Shown here piece after piece: positions 54,915-63,523 of a DNA stretch of 64,000 bases. The position numbers and the translations under genes were made by a program. Location: the NCBI GenBank assembly GCA_010672585.1, contig JAAHGF010000008.1, positions 568,998-632,997 on the forward strand. Direction: 5' to 3'. How positions within the stretch are numbered: the stretch's first letter is position 1; every line of letters begins with the position of its first letter. The notes beneath the pieces were generated by a model. It made no database searches and was not told the origin of the DNA. It worked only from the letters and a program-made list of their open reading frames with translations. Source of the DNA: Okeania sp. SIO1I7. Lineage in GTDB: Bacteria > Cyanobacteriota > Cyanobacteriia > Cyanobacteriales > Microcoleaceae.

Positions 54915-56105
54915 TTAATTATTGACAATAGCTAGTGTCCTCGGCATTAATCTTTCCAAAATTTGTTTCAGTACCATTGCTGTCCAATCAATATCTGCTT
55001 CCGTTGTTTCTCGTCCCAATGTTAAACGAATACCTCTAGTTGCAGCATCTTCTGCATACCCCATTGCTAGTAATATTGGACTAGGAGTTACCTTTCCACT
55101 ATGACAAGCTGAACCAGCACTAATACCAATTCCAGCCAAGTTTAACTGTCGCACCAAAGTTTTACCTGTAATTTTATCTTCCGTTTCACCTCTTTCAACT
55201 TCTGGGGGAACAATGCAGAAACTAACATGATGAGGTAGTCTGTGCCATCGATCCCCAGTAGAAATTATATCAGGAGTTTGTGCCATCTGTTCAAATAAGC
55301 GATCGCGCAATCTTATTAACCTTAATCTTTCTGTCGTCATTTCCTCATTAGCTAATTCTGCTGCCACTCCAAAACCAGCGATCGCTGCTACGGCCTGAGT
55401 ACCAGAACGTAATTTCAACTCCTGGCCACCACCAGTTAATATCGGTACTAGCTCTACACCCTCTCTGATATAAAGCGCACCTGCACCTTGAGGACCATAA
55501 ATTTTATGACTTGATAAAGATAATAAATCTACTGGCAGTTTTTGTACATTTATTGGTAAACGTCCTGCCACCTGAACGGCATCAGTATGAAATAAAACCC
55601 CATGAGAACGACAAATATTACCTAATTCCTCAATAGGTTGGAGAGTGCCAACTTCACTTTGACCATAAATTATTGATACTAAAACTGTATTTGGTTGTAA
55701 TGCTGCTTGTAATTGCTCAGGGTCTACCCTTCCTTGTTGATCGACAGGTAATCTTGTCACTTGCCAACCCCAATTTTCTAACATTCCTGCTGGTTGTGAA
55801 ATCGCAGAATGTTCTACACTAGAAATAATGATATGTTGGGGTTTTTTATAGCAACGTGCTACACCCATAATTGCCATATTATCAGCTTCAGTCCCCCCGG
55901 AAGTAAAAATAATTGACTCTGGCACTGCATAGATCAGATTAGCCACTTTTATTCTTGCCCTCTCGACTAATGTTGCCGACCTCTGGCCCCATGTATGTAA
56001 GCTAGATGGATTACCCCACTGTTGGGTAAAAGCTTGTTGCATAGCAGCGACCGCTTCTGGCCTTGTTGGTGTTGTGGCACTATAGTCTAGATAAATTTGC
56101 ATCAT
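54915..56105 (-). CDS. Cysteine desulfurase (NifS/IscS family)
   Basis: 396 residues. PLP enzyme that removes sulfur from cysteine for Fe-S cluster and thio-cofactor assembly. PLP lysine in 'LLSLSSHKIYGPQGAGAL', N-terminal 'MQIYLDYSATTPTRPEAVAA', 'SGGTEADNMAI', and the persulfide-forming Cys in 'GISAGSACHSGKVTPSPILL'. This Cys loop places it with the IscS/NifS group, not SufS. Chromosomal context gives no isc or nif neighbours; the closest gene is unrelated. Expected to be functional. Confidence 0.92.
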   Translation of the reverse strand: MMQIYLDYSATTPTRPEAVAAMQQAFTQQWGNPSSLHTWGQRSATLVERARIKVANLIYAVPESIIFTSGGTEADNMAIMGVARCYKKPQHIIISSVEHSAISQPAGMLENWGWQVTRLPVDQQGRVDPEQLQAALQPNTVLVSIIYGQSEVGTLQPIEELGNICRSHGVLFHTDAVQVAGRLPINVQKLPVDLLSLSSHKIYGPQGAGALYIREGVELVPILTGGGQELKLRSGTQAVAAIAGFGVAAELANEEMTTERLRLIRLRDRLFEQMAQTPDIISTGDRWHRLPHHVSFCIVPPEVERGETEDKITGKTLVRQLNLAGIGISAGSACHSGKVTPSPILLAMGYAEDAATRGIRLTLGRETTEADIDWTAMVLKQILERLMPRTLAIVNN

Positions 56106-56559
56106 GTCTATCCGTTTATATCATTAACTTCATACAATATAGTCAAAATATTGTCACAGAAGTTTTGACACAAAGGGGTGAAAAAGTAGTTCAACAATTA
56201 ATAATTAATAATTAATAATTAACAATTACTACTCTTTAAAAACGGATAGTATTGACGCAAAAGGGCAAATTAATTCATTGTTTATCCTTGAAATGAGAGG
56301 CATTTTACCTTAATTTTTCGGTAAAAATTATTTAACTCGGCGAGCAATATTACCCGATATATTTCCTCTGTAAATTCCTAGATATTTTCTACATAATTCT
56401 AATAGGACTGCTATGTATCTGAATTCTTTTTAATGTTGCTCTTGTGACTTAGATATTTCTATACTAAAAATTTTCCTGTCTCGTCAATCCTATCCGTTTT
56501 CAAGGAGAGGTTATTATTAATTATTAATTATTAATTATTAATTATTAATTATTAAATAG
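56106..56559. other. Spacer with two family A-type repeats
   Basis: A short family A copy at 56190-56330 and another fragment at 56480-56556 (TTTTCAAGGAGAGG then ATTATTAATT arm). The arm runs up to the stop codon of the next gene. No gene. Confidence 0.55.
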
Positions 56560-56958
56560 CTACTTAGGTTTACAAACATTATAATCTTCATGTGACATAA
56601 CTTTCTGTGGTATGACAAAACTCCCATAATCTTGACAAATCATTCTATAGTTGCGGGTAACAGGTATACTTACTATAAAACGATTATGACGGAGTCGTTT
56701 ACCTCCAAATTCTCGATAGCTTTGATTATCGTTTAAAGCAGAAATAATTGCCCTGGCTTTGACCACTACATAATCTGGTAAACCTTTCAAGTCTATCAAA
56801 TCACCATCGAAAGAAGCTTCCCATTCTAACTTTTTTTCTCGCTTTTCCGCTATTTTTTCATCAACTCTTTGCTTTGCCATCTCCTGTTGTTCACAACGAT
56901 GGCATTTTCTCCCATATCCCTTATGGCCACACGGAAAAGTCCTTTTTCTTTTCGGCAT
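56560..56958 (-). CDS. Zinc-finger protein fused to a RelE/ParE-like toxin fold
   Basis: 132 residues. The N-terminal 30 residues hold 'PCGHKGYGRKCHRCEQQ' (Cys/His zinc knuckle), then a Lys/Glu-rich helix (residues ~28-45). The rest, 'LPDYVVVKARAIISALNDNQ' ... 'RFIVSIPVTRNYRMICQDYG' ... 'VMSHEDYNVC', follows the helix-helix-sheet order of RelE/HigB-type ribonuclease toxins, with Arg and His/Asp residues near the C-terminus. No antitoxin gene is adjacent. It may be an orphan, detoxified or self-controlled through the zinc knuckle. Fold assignment is by pattern only. Confidence 0.6.
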   Translation of the reverse strand: MPKRKRTFPCGHKGYGRKCHRCEQQEMAKQRVDEKIAEKREKKLEWEASFDGDLIDLKGLPDYVVVKARAIISALNDNQSYREFGGKRLRHNRFIVSIPVTRNYRMICQDYGSFVIPQKVMSHEDYNVCKPK

Positions 56959-57289
56959 AAAACAGCAAAGTTAGTTGTTACCAAGTTCTCTCAGTTTTGG
57001 TCATCGTTAAATATTTTGTTCAAGACCTGATTGAAAAATCCACAAACTACTTATTACACTTTAGTATCGTCATAGTCCACTCTCAATTTAACATTATCGG
57101 CCATTATGACACAATATTCAACATCTATAATTTTCTAAGATTCAAATAGAACCAACAAAAATATTTAAGATTCAGGCCACTGCATAAGTATTATAAATTA
57201 GTCTAGTTCTTTACTCTACAAGGAAATAGATGTTTAGAGTAGAAGCGATCGCTCATAACAAAAGTATAAATAAAATTAATGGCGATCGC

Positions 57290-57475
57290 TCATACAATTC
57301 GTTTTAAGTCCCGAAATAATCTCCTTAGCATAAAGGCCACAGTTCTATACCGAACTAAATTAGTAAATTTTTGTCCTTTAGTAGAGTCCTTCTGTAACTG
57401 CTCTTTATAATATTCAAACTTAGCTACTATTTCCAATCCAATTCTAGAAATAAGATTTTTCTTAATGTGGGATTA
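57290..57475 (-). pseudogene. Truncated coding remnant of unknown protein
   Basis: Reads 'ISRIGLEIVAKFEYYKEQLQ' then 'KDSTKGQKFTNLVRYRTVAF' and 'MLRRLFRDLKRIV', then stop. Composition is protein-like and helical, but there is no start codon; the stop abuts a HIP1 site. Family not recognised. Confidence 0.35.
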
Positions 57476-57503
57476 AACCAAAATTTCCACCACTCAAAAA
57501 TCA

Positions 57504-57584
57504 ATGGTCGAACAAATGATTAAAGCAGGATATTCAGCCAGTCAAATTGAAGACTTTGTTATGGACGACGGTATAATATTTTAG
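57504..57584 (+). pseudogene. Short C-terminal remnant
   Basis: Encodes 'MVEQMIKAGYSASQIEDFVM' then 'DDGIIF' and stop. It reads like the end of a larger protein; too short to identify. Confidence 0.25.
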
Positions 57585-58237
57585 ATTATCTCTTGAATTA
57601 AATTAATAATTAGGCGAGCGATCGCCTTTTTTGGTGGCCAATTAATCTTGGTGGAGGAAAACTTCCCCTTATTACTCCTATTACCCTTTTTGGTGGAAAA
57701 AATCTTACCCCAAACCACCCAGAAAATACTTTTATATTGATACACATATATCTTGCCTAGCTGAGAAGCTGCATATTCAGTCAAATCTTTAATATATAAA
57801 GCTTTCAATTTTAAATCATTCGTATAGTTTCAAATCTATTTGTAACAATATAAACTCATAAATTCAAGAAAATCCAGGCAAAACTTTTAGCGTCAGAGAC
57901 CCAACCACCCCGTCCCTGCAACAACTGTAATTTTTCGCATTAAGTTTAGTAGGGGTATGTTGGGGAAAAGTTTTAGCGTAGCGGCCTGGGAAGTCTCTAT
58001 TTTGTTTGACCTAAATTTCCTACATCTTTTGATATAACTTATTTTCAACATCCTAATTTTTTTTTCTCCCACCCCCTTGACACTTTATGTATTATTTATG
58101 TAGCATATAAATATGGCAGTGAAAGGAGAAGTAAATAACCTCTAGACAAAAAAGCCATATCTGCACCTTGAAAATTAAATAATTACTCGGAATTTTCACC
58201 AATATCTATCAGGTATTACACGAAACCTGAGTTGCTT

Positions 58238-58429
58238 ATGCTATTACTTTACACTCATGGAATTTTAGGTTGGTTTAAATCTGGTAAATTTCAAGATTAT
58301 CAAATTTTTATCGGCCAAAAAGAAGCAGAAAATAAACTAGAAAAATATTCTGCTTTCTCAAATCAAATAACAAAAGAAATTAGTAAAGTTCAAGAAGAAT
58401 ATCATCTAGAAAGACGATTCATATTGTAA
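58238..58429 (+). CDS. Small hypothetical protein with coiled-coil-like C-terminus
   Basis: 63 residues from the ATG at 58238 (TTG six bases upstream is in frame). A hydrophobic start 'LLLYTHGILGWFKSGKFQDY' is followed by a charged helical half 'KEAENKLEKYSAFSNQITKE'. It precedes the 66-residue gene by 33 bp and could be co-transcribed. No family recognised, and it may be spurious or truncated. Confidence 0.4.
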   Translation: MLLLYTHGILGWFKSGKFQDYQIFIGQKEAENKLEKYSAFSNQITKEISKVQEEYHLERRFIL

Positions 58430-58663
<234 letters not shown>

Positions 58664-58820
58664 CTAGCTATCAGCTTTTAGCTATCAGCTATCAGCTTTT
58701 AGGGCTAGGAGTAAAAATCCCCTTTCCTGACAGAATGCTCCGCAAACTAGGGCGTCTAAAAAAAATCTGCTGATTGCTGAGGTGCTGACCGCTGATTGCT
58801 TCTTTAAATTAATTATCGAA

Positions 58821-58978
58821 TGTTCCGCACCCTAACTGGTAAAGCGTACATACATCTGGTTTGCTAAACCAAAGGTTATAGGTTCGACTCCTATCGTCCC
58901 CGCTATTTTTAGGGGATGTAGCTCAATGGATAGAGCATTAGTATTTCTTTAAAACGCTTTATTGACTTGTGCGGAGCA
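58821..58978 (+). ncRNA. tRNA-like hairpin unit 1, permuted tRNA core
   Basis: Outer stem TGTTCCGCAC (58821-58830) with GTGCGGAGCA (58969-58978); motif CCCTAAC and opposing GACTTG; inner stem AAAGCG/CGCTTT. Inside, a tRNA 3' half (CTGGT-TTGCTAA-ACCAA anticodon arm, ATAGG-TTCGACT-CCTAT T-arm, CGTCCCC) comes first, then a 10-nt loop, then the 5' half GGGGATG-TA-GCTC-N8-GAGC (58912-58936). The acceptor halves pair over 7 bp. Anticodon position reads GCT. Confidence 0.7.
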
Positions 58979-58997
58979 TAATAATAGTGGTTAAAAT

Positions 58998-59125
58998 TCA
59001 CTTCGTGCCCTAACAAAAAAAGCTTACATACTAGCTCATTGGTAGAGCATTTGTCTCAAGAACAAAGTGTAGCAGGTTCAAATCCTGTGTATGAATCAAC
59101 AGCTTTTTTGACTTGCACGAAGTGA
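58998..59125 (+). ncRNA. tRNA-like hairpin unit 2
   Basis: Outer stem TCACTTCGTGC (58998-59008) / GCACGAAGTGA (59115-59125), perfect 11 bp; CCCTAAC and GACTTG motifs; inner AAAAAAGCT/AGCTTTTTT. Core 59025-59095: acceptor TACATAC/GTATGAA (6 of 7), D-arm GCTC-N6-GAGC, anticodon arm TTTGT-CTCAAGA-ACAAA (position 34-36 CAA), T-arm GCAGG-TTCAAAT-CCTGT. No encoded CCA. Confidence 0.75.
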
Positions 59126-59161
59126 TTTTTAACTACTTGAATTAAGCAGAGAAAATATTTT

Positions 59162-59373
59162 TTGGCGTTGCTGATTCTGGGTATAATTTTGCCCCCCTAG
59201 CCCCCCAATTTTGGGGGGAATAAAACTCTAAAAGTCCCCCGATTTTATCCCCCTCCTGTCCCCCTTGGAAAGGGGGAAGCCAGATGTTGCTTCGCTTTTT
59301 GTTGATTGGGGGATGCGCGGGGGCGAAGGCGAGAACCAAACAATCGCCCATTCATACTTCAATCCAGCAACAA
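59162..59373. repeat. GGCGTTGCTG-family MITE, copy 4 (between units 2 and 3)
   Basis: Starts GGCGTTGCTGATTCTGGG; right end is degenerate (ATCCAGCAACAAC). It contains the same extra 'GGGGGATGCGCGGGGGCGAA' block as copy 1 and no obvious target duplication. Confidence 0.7.
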
Positions 59374-59475
59374 CAAGATTCTTTTAAACGGATGTACGAA
59401 TAATTATATAGAAGTCGTCAGAAAAAAATATCAAATTTTTGAAATAACTATAATCTCTTAAAAATAGAATGTTAA

Positions 59476-59692
59476 CTTTGTACCCTAACAAATAAAGCAT
59501 ACATACATTACCCCTGTTACGGGTCATTTCAGTTATCAGTTATCAGTACCTCTGCCTGTTTGCGCAGCATTCCGCAGGAAAGTCAGAGGCTTGAAATATT
59601 GAACTTGATTTTTTTTCATCCCTTTGAAAGGGAAGACTTGAGACCTTATTTTAACGTATTCATTACTTTTTCGACTTGTGCTAAGTAATGTT
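59476..59692 (+). ncRNA. tRNA-like hairpin unit 3, disrupted remnant
   Basis: 5' part CTTTGTACCCTAAC-AAATAAAGCATACATAC (59476-59506) and 3' part CGACTTGTGCTAAG (59672-59685) are those of the family, but a ~130-bp repeat (about 59515-59645, also present inverted at 42765-42895) has replaced the core. Stem pairing is weakened. Not expected to work. Confidence 0.55.
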
Positions 59693-59748
59693 TAACTATT
59701 GGAATAAATAAGTAAAAAAAATTTTAATTTTAACCATTTTAAATATTT

Positions 59749-60726
59749 ATGAAAACGTTAGTAACTCGCTCCTATAAAGGTGAAATGGATCTAGAAGCGA
59801 TCGCTGAATTTTTCCAAGTTTGTGAAGCAGTCGATCGCTTAGATGAATGGGTCTCTGTTTCGGATATGCGACAAGAATTTAACGATCCAGATGTAGATAA
59901 GGAGCGTGACATTCGTCTTTGGGAAGATGGAGAAGGTAAACTTATTGGTTTTGGAAAGCTATTAATACAAGAGTCAATTGATGCTTTTCTCTCTTTCAGA
60001 GTTCATCCCACTGTTAGAGGTGAAGGTATAGAGCAAGAAATCATTAGGTGGGGTGAAGCAAGAATGAAAGAAGTCGCTAGAGATAAGGGTGTATCTGCCA
60101 AGTTTCGATCGCCTGTTCGCGATACTCAAACTGAACGCATTGCATTATTAGACAGTTGTGGTTTTACTCCCAAGCGTTACTTTTTTGAGATGGAGCGATC
60201 GCTCACCGAACCTCTTCCCAAACCGGAGTTACCTGTAGGTTTTACGTTGCAGTCTCACTCCTCTGGGCAGTTTTCTGGTAAGCAGGAGCAGCGAAAATTT
60301 ATAGAAGCATGGGTGGAAGCGCATAATCAAACATTTATTGACCATTGGAACTTCCATGAAGTAAAAGTCGAGCAGGTGGAACATATAGTAAGCGGTCCTG
60401 ACTATCGACCAGACTTGACCTGGGTCGCAATAGCTTCTGATGGTACTTTTGCAGCTTTTTGCTACTGTTGTTTTTATCCAGAAGAAAATAAGTACAAGGG
60501 AAGAAAGGAAGGTTGGATAAATACTTTGGGTACTCGTCGTGGTTTTCGTCAGCGTGGTTTAGGAAAAGCGATGTTACTTTCTGGAATGGAGGGTTTACGA
60601 GCTGTTGGTCTGGATAAGGCGTTACTTGGTGTTGATGCTGAGAACCCGTCGGGAGCAACTCGCCTTTATGAGTCTGTGGGTTTTAGCAAAGTTCATACTA
60701 ATATTGTTTATGGCAAAGAACTTTAA
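59749..60726 (+). CDS. Two-domain GNAT acetyltransferase (copy 1)
   Basis: 325 residues, two GNAT folds in one chain. The N-terminal one (to ~145) has 'LIGFGKLLIQ', a degraded acetyl-CoA loop in 'VHPTVRGEGIEQEIIRWGEA' and 'LLDSCGFTPKRYFF'. The C-terminal one has the better loop 'LGTRRGFRQRGLGKAMLLSG' (R-x-x-G-x-G/A) and 'VDAENPSGATRLYESVGF'. This layout resembles mycothiol-synthase-type double GNATs, where only the C-terminal site is catalytic. It sits inside the tRNA-like array, 57 bp after remnant unit 3; some GNATs acetylate aminoacyl-tRNA, but no such link is shown. A HIP1 site is at 59796-59803. Confidence 0.85.
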   Translation: MKTLVTRSYKGEMDLEAIAEFFQVCEAVDRLDEWVSVSDMRQEFNDPDVDKERDIRLWEDGEGKLIGFGKLLIQESIDAFLSFRVHPTVRGEGIEQEIIRWGEARMKEVARDKGVSAKFRSPVRDTQTERIALLDSCGFTPKRYFFEMERSLTEPLPKPELPVGFTLQSHSSGQFSGKQEQRKFIEAWVEAHNQTFIDHWNFHEVKVEQVEHIVSGPDYRPDLTWVAIASDGTFAAFCYCCFYPEENKYKGRKEGWINTLGTRRGFRQRGLGKAMLLSGMEGLRAVGLDKALLGVDAENPSGATRLYESVGFSKVHTNIVYGKEL

Positions 60727-60788
60727 GTGTTTATGAAAACATTAGAAACTCGCTCCTATCAAGGTGAACATGATTTAGAAGCGTTCGC

Positions 60789-60811
60789 GCAGCGGTGCGG
60801 AGCACTATCGC
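60789..60811. repeat. 23-bp small dispersed repeat inserted in GNAT copy 2
   Basis: Relative to copy 1 (GCGATCGCTGAATT at 59796), copy 2 reads GCGTTCGC, then 23 bp (GCAGCGGTGCGGAGC...CTATCGC), then TGAATT. Same length and ends as the insert at 26273-26295. Confidence 0.9.
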
Positions 60812-61733
60812 TGAATTTTTCCAAGTTTGTGAAGCAGTCGATCGCTTAGATGAATGGGTATCTGTTTCGGATCTGCGACAAGAATTTAATGCTCCAGATA
60901 TAGATAAAGAGCGTGACATTCGTCTTTGGGAAAATGCAGACGGTAAACTCATTGGTTTTGGTAAGCTCTCAATACAGGAAGCGGTTGATGGTTATTTCTC
61001 TTTCAGAGTTCATCCCACGGTCAGAGGTGAAGGTATAGAGCAAGAAATCATTACGTGGGGTGAAGCACGAATGGAGGAAGTCGCTAGAGATCGGGGTGTA
61101 TCTGTAAAGTTGCGAACAGCTACTCGTGACGACAAAACTGAACGCATCGCATTATTAGAAAGTTGCGGTTTTACTCCAAAGCGTTACTTTTTTAATATGG
61201 AGCGATCGCTTGCCGACCCCTTACCAAAACCAGAGTTTCCTATAGGTTTTACATTAAAGTCTCACTCCTCTGGGCAGTTTTCTGTTAAGCAGGAGCAGCG
61301 AAAATTTTTAGAAGCATGGGTAGAAATGTATAACGAAACATTTATCGACCATTGGAATTTCCATGAGTTGAAAGTTGAGAAGTTAGAACATAAAATGAGT
61401 CACCCTGACTACAGACAAGACTTGGATTTAGTTGCGCTGACTGCTGATGGTACATTTGCGGCTTTTTGTATTTGTTTTATTCACCCAGAAGATAACCAGC
61501 GCAAAGGAACTAGAGAGGGACGGATAGCTGATCTGGGAACTCGCCGTGGTTTTAGGGAGCGTGGGTTAGGAAAAGCTATGTTACTTTCTGGAATGGAATG
61601 TTTACAAGCTGTTGGTATGGATAAGGCAATACTTGGTGTTGATGCTGAAAACTCGTCGGGAGCAAATAGACTTTATGAGTCTGTGGGTTTCCGTAAAGTT
61701 AATACTAAAATTATTTATGGCAAAGAACTTTAA
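60795..61733 (+). CDS. Two-domain GNAT acetyltransferase (copy 2), N-terminus altered by a 23-bp insert
   Basis: 312 residues from a GTG at 60795; about 80% like copy 1 and keeping both GNAT loops ('VHPTVRGEGIEQEIITWGEA' and 'LGTRRGFRERGLGKAMLLSG'). The ancestral start at 60734 ('MKTLETRSYQGEHDLEA') is still present but is frameshifted after codon 17 by 23 bp inserted beside the former HIP1 site. The GTG lies within the insert and restores the downstream frame, so the protein can be made without its first ~20 residues. Whether that start is used is uncertain; a pseudogene is the alternative. Confidence 0.7.
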   Translation: MRSTIAEFFQVCEAVDRLDEWVSVSDLRQEFNAPDIDKERDIRLWENADGKLIGFGKLSIQEAVDGYFSFRVHPTVRGEGIEQEIITWGEARMEEVARDRGVSVKLRTATRDDKTERIALLESCGFTPKRYFFNMERSLADPLPKPEFPIGFTLKSHSSGQFSVKQEQRKFLEAWVEMYNETFIDHWNFHELKVEKLEHKMSHPDYRQDLDLVALTADGTFAAFCICFIHPEDNQRKGTREGRIADLGTRRGFRERGLGKAMLLSGMECLQAVGMDKAILGVDAENSSGANRLYESVGFRKVNTKIIYGKEL

Positions 61734-61736
61734 GTT

Positions 61737-62035
61737 ATGAATATTTCTGGTTTTTATATTCTTTAAAAAGTTTTTTCCCATCCTCTTGAAAATGATGTAT
61801 TTTTTGTGTAAAATAGAAAATAAAAAAGAGACACTTAACGAAGTCAGAAGTCAGAAGTTAACCCACCCCTAACCCCTCCCAGGAGGGGAAGTAGGGGATT
61901 TGAGCAACTATCCAAAAATATTGCGCCTTAAAAGGCAGGGTTTTAGACTCATATTATTTTGATAAGCTAAATCACTGAACCTAGAAAACCAAATATTCAA
62001 TTGCTAATTTTAGAGTAGATAAAGATTTGAAAAAT
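61737..62035. other. Spacer after the GNAT genes
   Basis: CAGAAGT heptamers and the G-rich block 'AACCCACCCCTAACCCCTCC' with GGAGGGGAAGTAGGGG (61859-61892), a block shared with 42540 and, inverted, 14590 and 38400. No gene. Confidence 0.5.
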
Positions 62036-62163
<128 letters not shown>

Positions 62164-62218
62164 TTTAAACTACGATTTTAAAAATACAGATAAATAAGAT
62201 TTATCAACAGAAAATGTT

Positions 62219-62357
62219 TCATCTCGCGCCCTAACTGAGAAAGCTTACATACTAGCCAAATGGTAAAGGCACTTGACTCATAATCAAGCTAGCGAAAGCT
62301 AATACAGGTTCAAATCCTGTGTATAAACAAACAGCTTTCTTAACTTGCGCGAGATGA
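62219..62357 (+). ncRNA. tRNA-like hairpin unit 5, long variable arm
   Basis: Outer stem TCATCTCGCGC (62219-62229) / GCGCGAGATGA (62347-62357), perfect; CCCTAAC / AACTTG; inner AGAAAGCT/AGCTTTCT. Core 62246-62327: D-arm GCC-N9-GGC, perfect anticodon arm CTTGA-CTCATAA-TCAAG (34-36 CAT), then variable arm TAGC-GAAA-GCTA, then T-arm ACAGG-TTCAAAT-CCTGT. This is the best-formed core. Confidence 0.75.
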
Positions 62358-62444
62358 TTAAAATTATTTAATTTCCACTAAGACTAAGAAATAGTAAAAA
62401 AATCTGAATTCGATAATTTATAAAAATCACTAAAAATATAATTT

Positions 62445-62566
62445 TCATCTCGCACCCTAACAGAAAAAGCTTACATACTAACCAAACAGCCCTTGATTTG
62501 GATTCAAGAAAATGCGGGGTAAATTACTGTGTATGAAAAATAGCTTTTTTTACTTGTGCGAGATGA
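62445..62566 (+). ncRNA. tRNA-like hairpin unit 6, decayed core
   Basis: Outer stem TCATCTCGCAC (62445-62455) / GTGCGAGATGA (62556-62566), perfect; CCCTAAC / TACTTG; inner AAAAAGCT/AGCTTTTT. The core keeps an anticodon-type arm CTTGA-TTTGGAT-TCAAG but D-arm and T-arm (GCGGGGTAAATTACTGT) have lost pairing. Stems outlast the tRNA core. Confidence 0.65.
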
Positions 62567-62674
62567 TTTAATAACGGCATAAAAGCGTTAATTATAATTT
62601 AAAAATAAAAAAATATTAAGAGCATTATTTATTAATAAAAAAAAATATTTGTCGTTAATATTCGATAAAAAACA

Positions 62675-63523
62675 ATGTCAGACAAATCTAGGTTAAAGCT
62701 TTCAAATGAAGCCTTAAGTTACTACAACAGAGGTGAAGAAGAGCAACGCTTATCGAAAGATGAAGGAAAGCTTGAATTGGCTCGCACCCAAGAACTTCTC
62801 AGTCGTTTTTTACCCCCTCCTCCTGCTGTTATTTTCGATGTCGGTGGTGGTTCAGGTGTCTATGCTTTTTGGCTTGCTCAACAACGGTATGAAGTTCATC
62901 TGATAGATGCAGTTCCTCTACACATACAGCAAGCTCAAAACTATTCCCAACTCCAACCTAATTATCCTCTTGCAAGCATGGAGGTTGGAGATGCTCGTCA
63001 ATTAGAACGACCAGATAAGAGCGTTGATGTTGTTCTCCTGTTTGGTCCCCTGTATCACTTAACAGAACGTAGCGATCGCTTAACTGCTTTGCGTGAAGCT
63101 GCTCGCATCTTAAAAACTGGTGGTCTTCTGTTTGCTATTGGTATTTCCCGCTTTGCTTCAACTTTTAGTGGATTATTTCAGGGAAATTTCGACGATCCGG
63201 AGTTCGTGGAAATTGTTCGACGAGATTTAGCTGAAGGTCAGCATCGCAACCCGAATAACCACCCTGCTTACTTTACTACGACATTTTTTCATCATCCTGA
63301 AGAACTGAAAACAGAGGTGGAAGAAGCAGGTTTATATTGTGAAAAAATGTTAGCTGTTGAAGGAGCGGGTTGGTTACTTCAAAATTTTGAGGAAAATTGG
63401 AATGACCCCAGTCGTCGTGAAAGAATGCTAGAAGCTATTCGTTGGATAGAAGCAGAACCTTCTTTATTAGGAATGAGCGCTCATATTATGGCTATTGGTA
63501 AACAATTAATAATTAATAATTAA
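62675..63523 (+). CDS. Class I SAM-dependent methyltransferase
   Basis: 282 residues. SAM site 'VIFDVGGGSGVYAFWLAQQ' near residue 52, acidic 'VHLIDAVPLHIQQAQ', 'VGDARQLERPDKSVDVVLLF' and 'AARILKTGGLLFAIG'. 'GPLYHLTERSDRLTALREAA' is typical of one class of small-molecule methyltransferases in cyanobacteria. The natural end seems to be 'SAHIMAIGKQL'; the last residues 'IINN' are encoded by an AATTAATAATT repeat, so the stop is supplied by repeat DNA. It follows the tRNA-like array by 108 bp. A role on the array RNAs is conceivable but unsupported. Confidence 0.85.
   Translation: MSDKSRLKLSNEALSYYNRGEEEQRLSKDEGKLELARTQELLSRFLPPPPAVIFDVGGGSGVYAFWLAQQRYEVHLIDAVPLHIQQAQNYSQLQPNYPLASMEVGDARQLERPDKSVDVVLLFGPLYHLTERSDRLTALREAARILKTGGLLFAIGISRFASTFSGLFQGNFDDPEFVEIVRRDLAEGQHRNPNNHPAYFTTTFFHHPEELKTEVEEAGLYCEKMLAVEGAGWLLQNFEENWNDPSRRERMLEAIRWIEAEPSLLGMSAHIMAIGKQLIINN

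Larger units (their letters stand above)
56959..58237. other. 1.3-kb spacer with coding remnants
   Basis: Mostly AT-rich. Two HIP1 sites (57245-57252, 57282-57289), a minus-strand fragment (57290-57475) and a short plus-strand tail (57504-57584). A 75-codon minus ORF at 57581-57808 is not convincing. Nothing else stands out. Confidence 0.5.

Noticed and set aside
57581-57808. 75-codon minus-strand ORF
   Set aside because: No ribosome site, no recognised motif, Lys/Ile-rich composition expected from AT-rich DNA.
58821-58978. Two-piece (permuted) tmRNA
   Set aside because: The loop between the halves is only 10 nt, there is no tag-peptide reading frame, and no pseudoknot-rich region follows.
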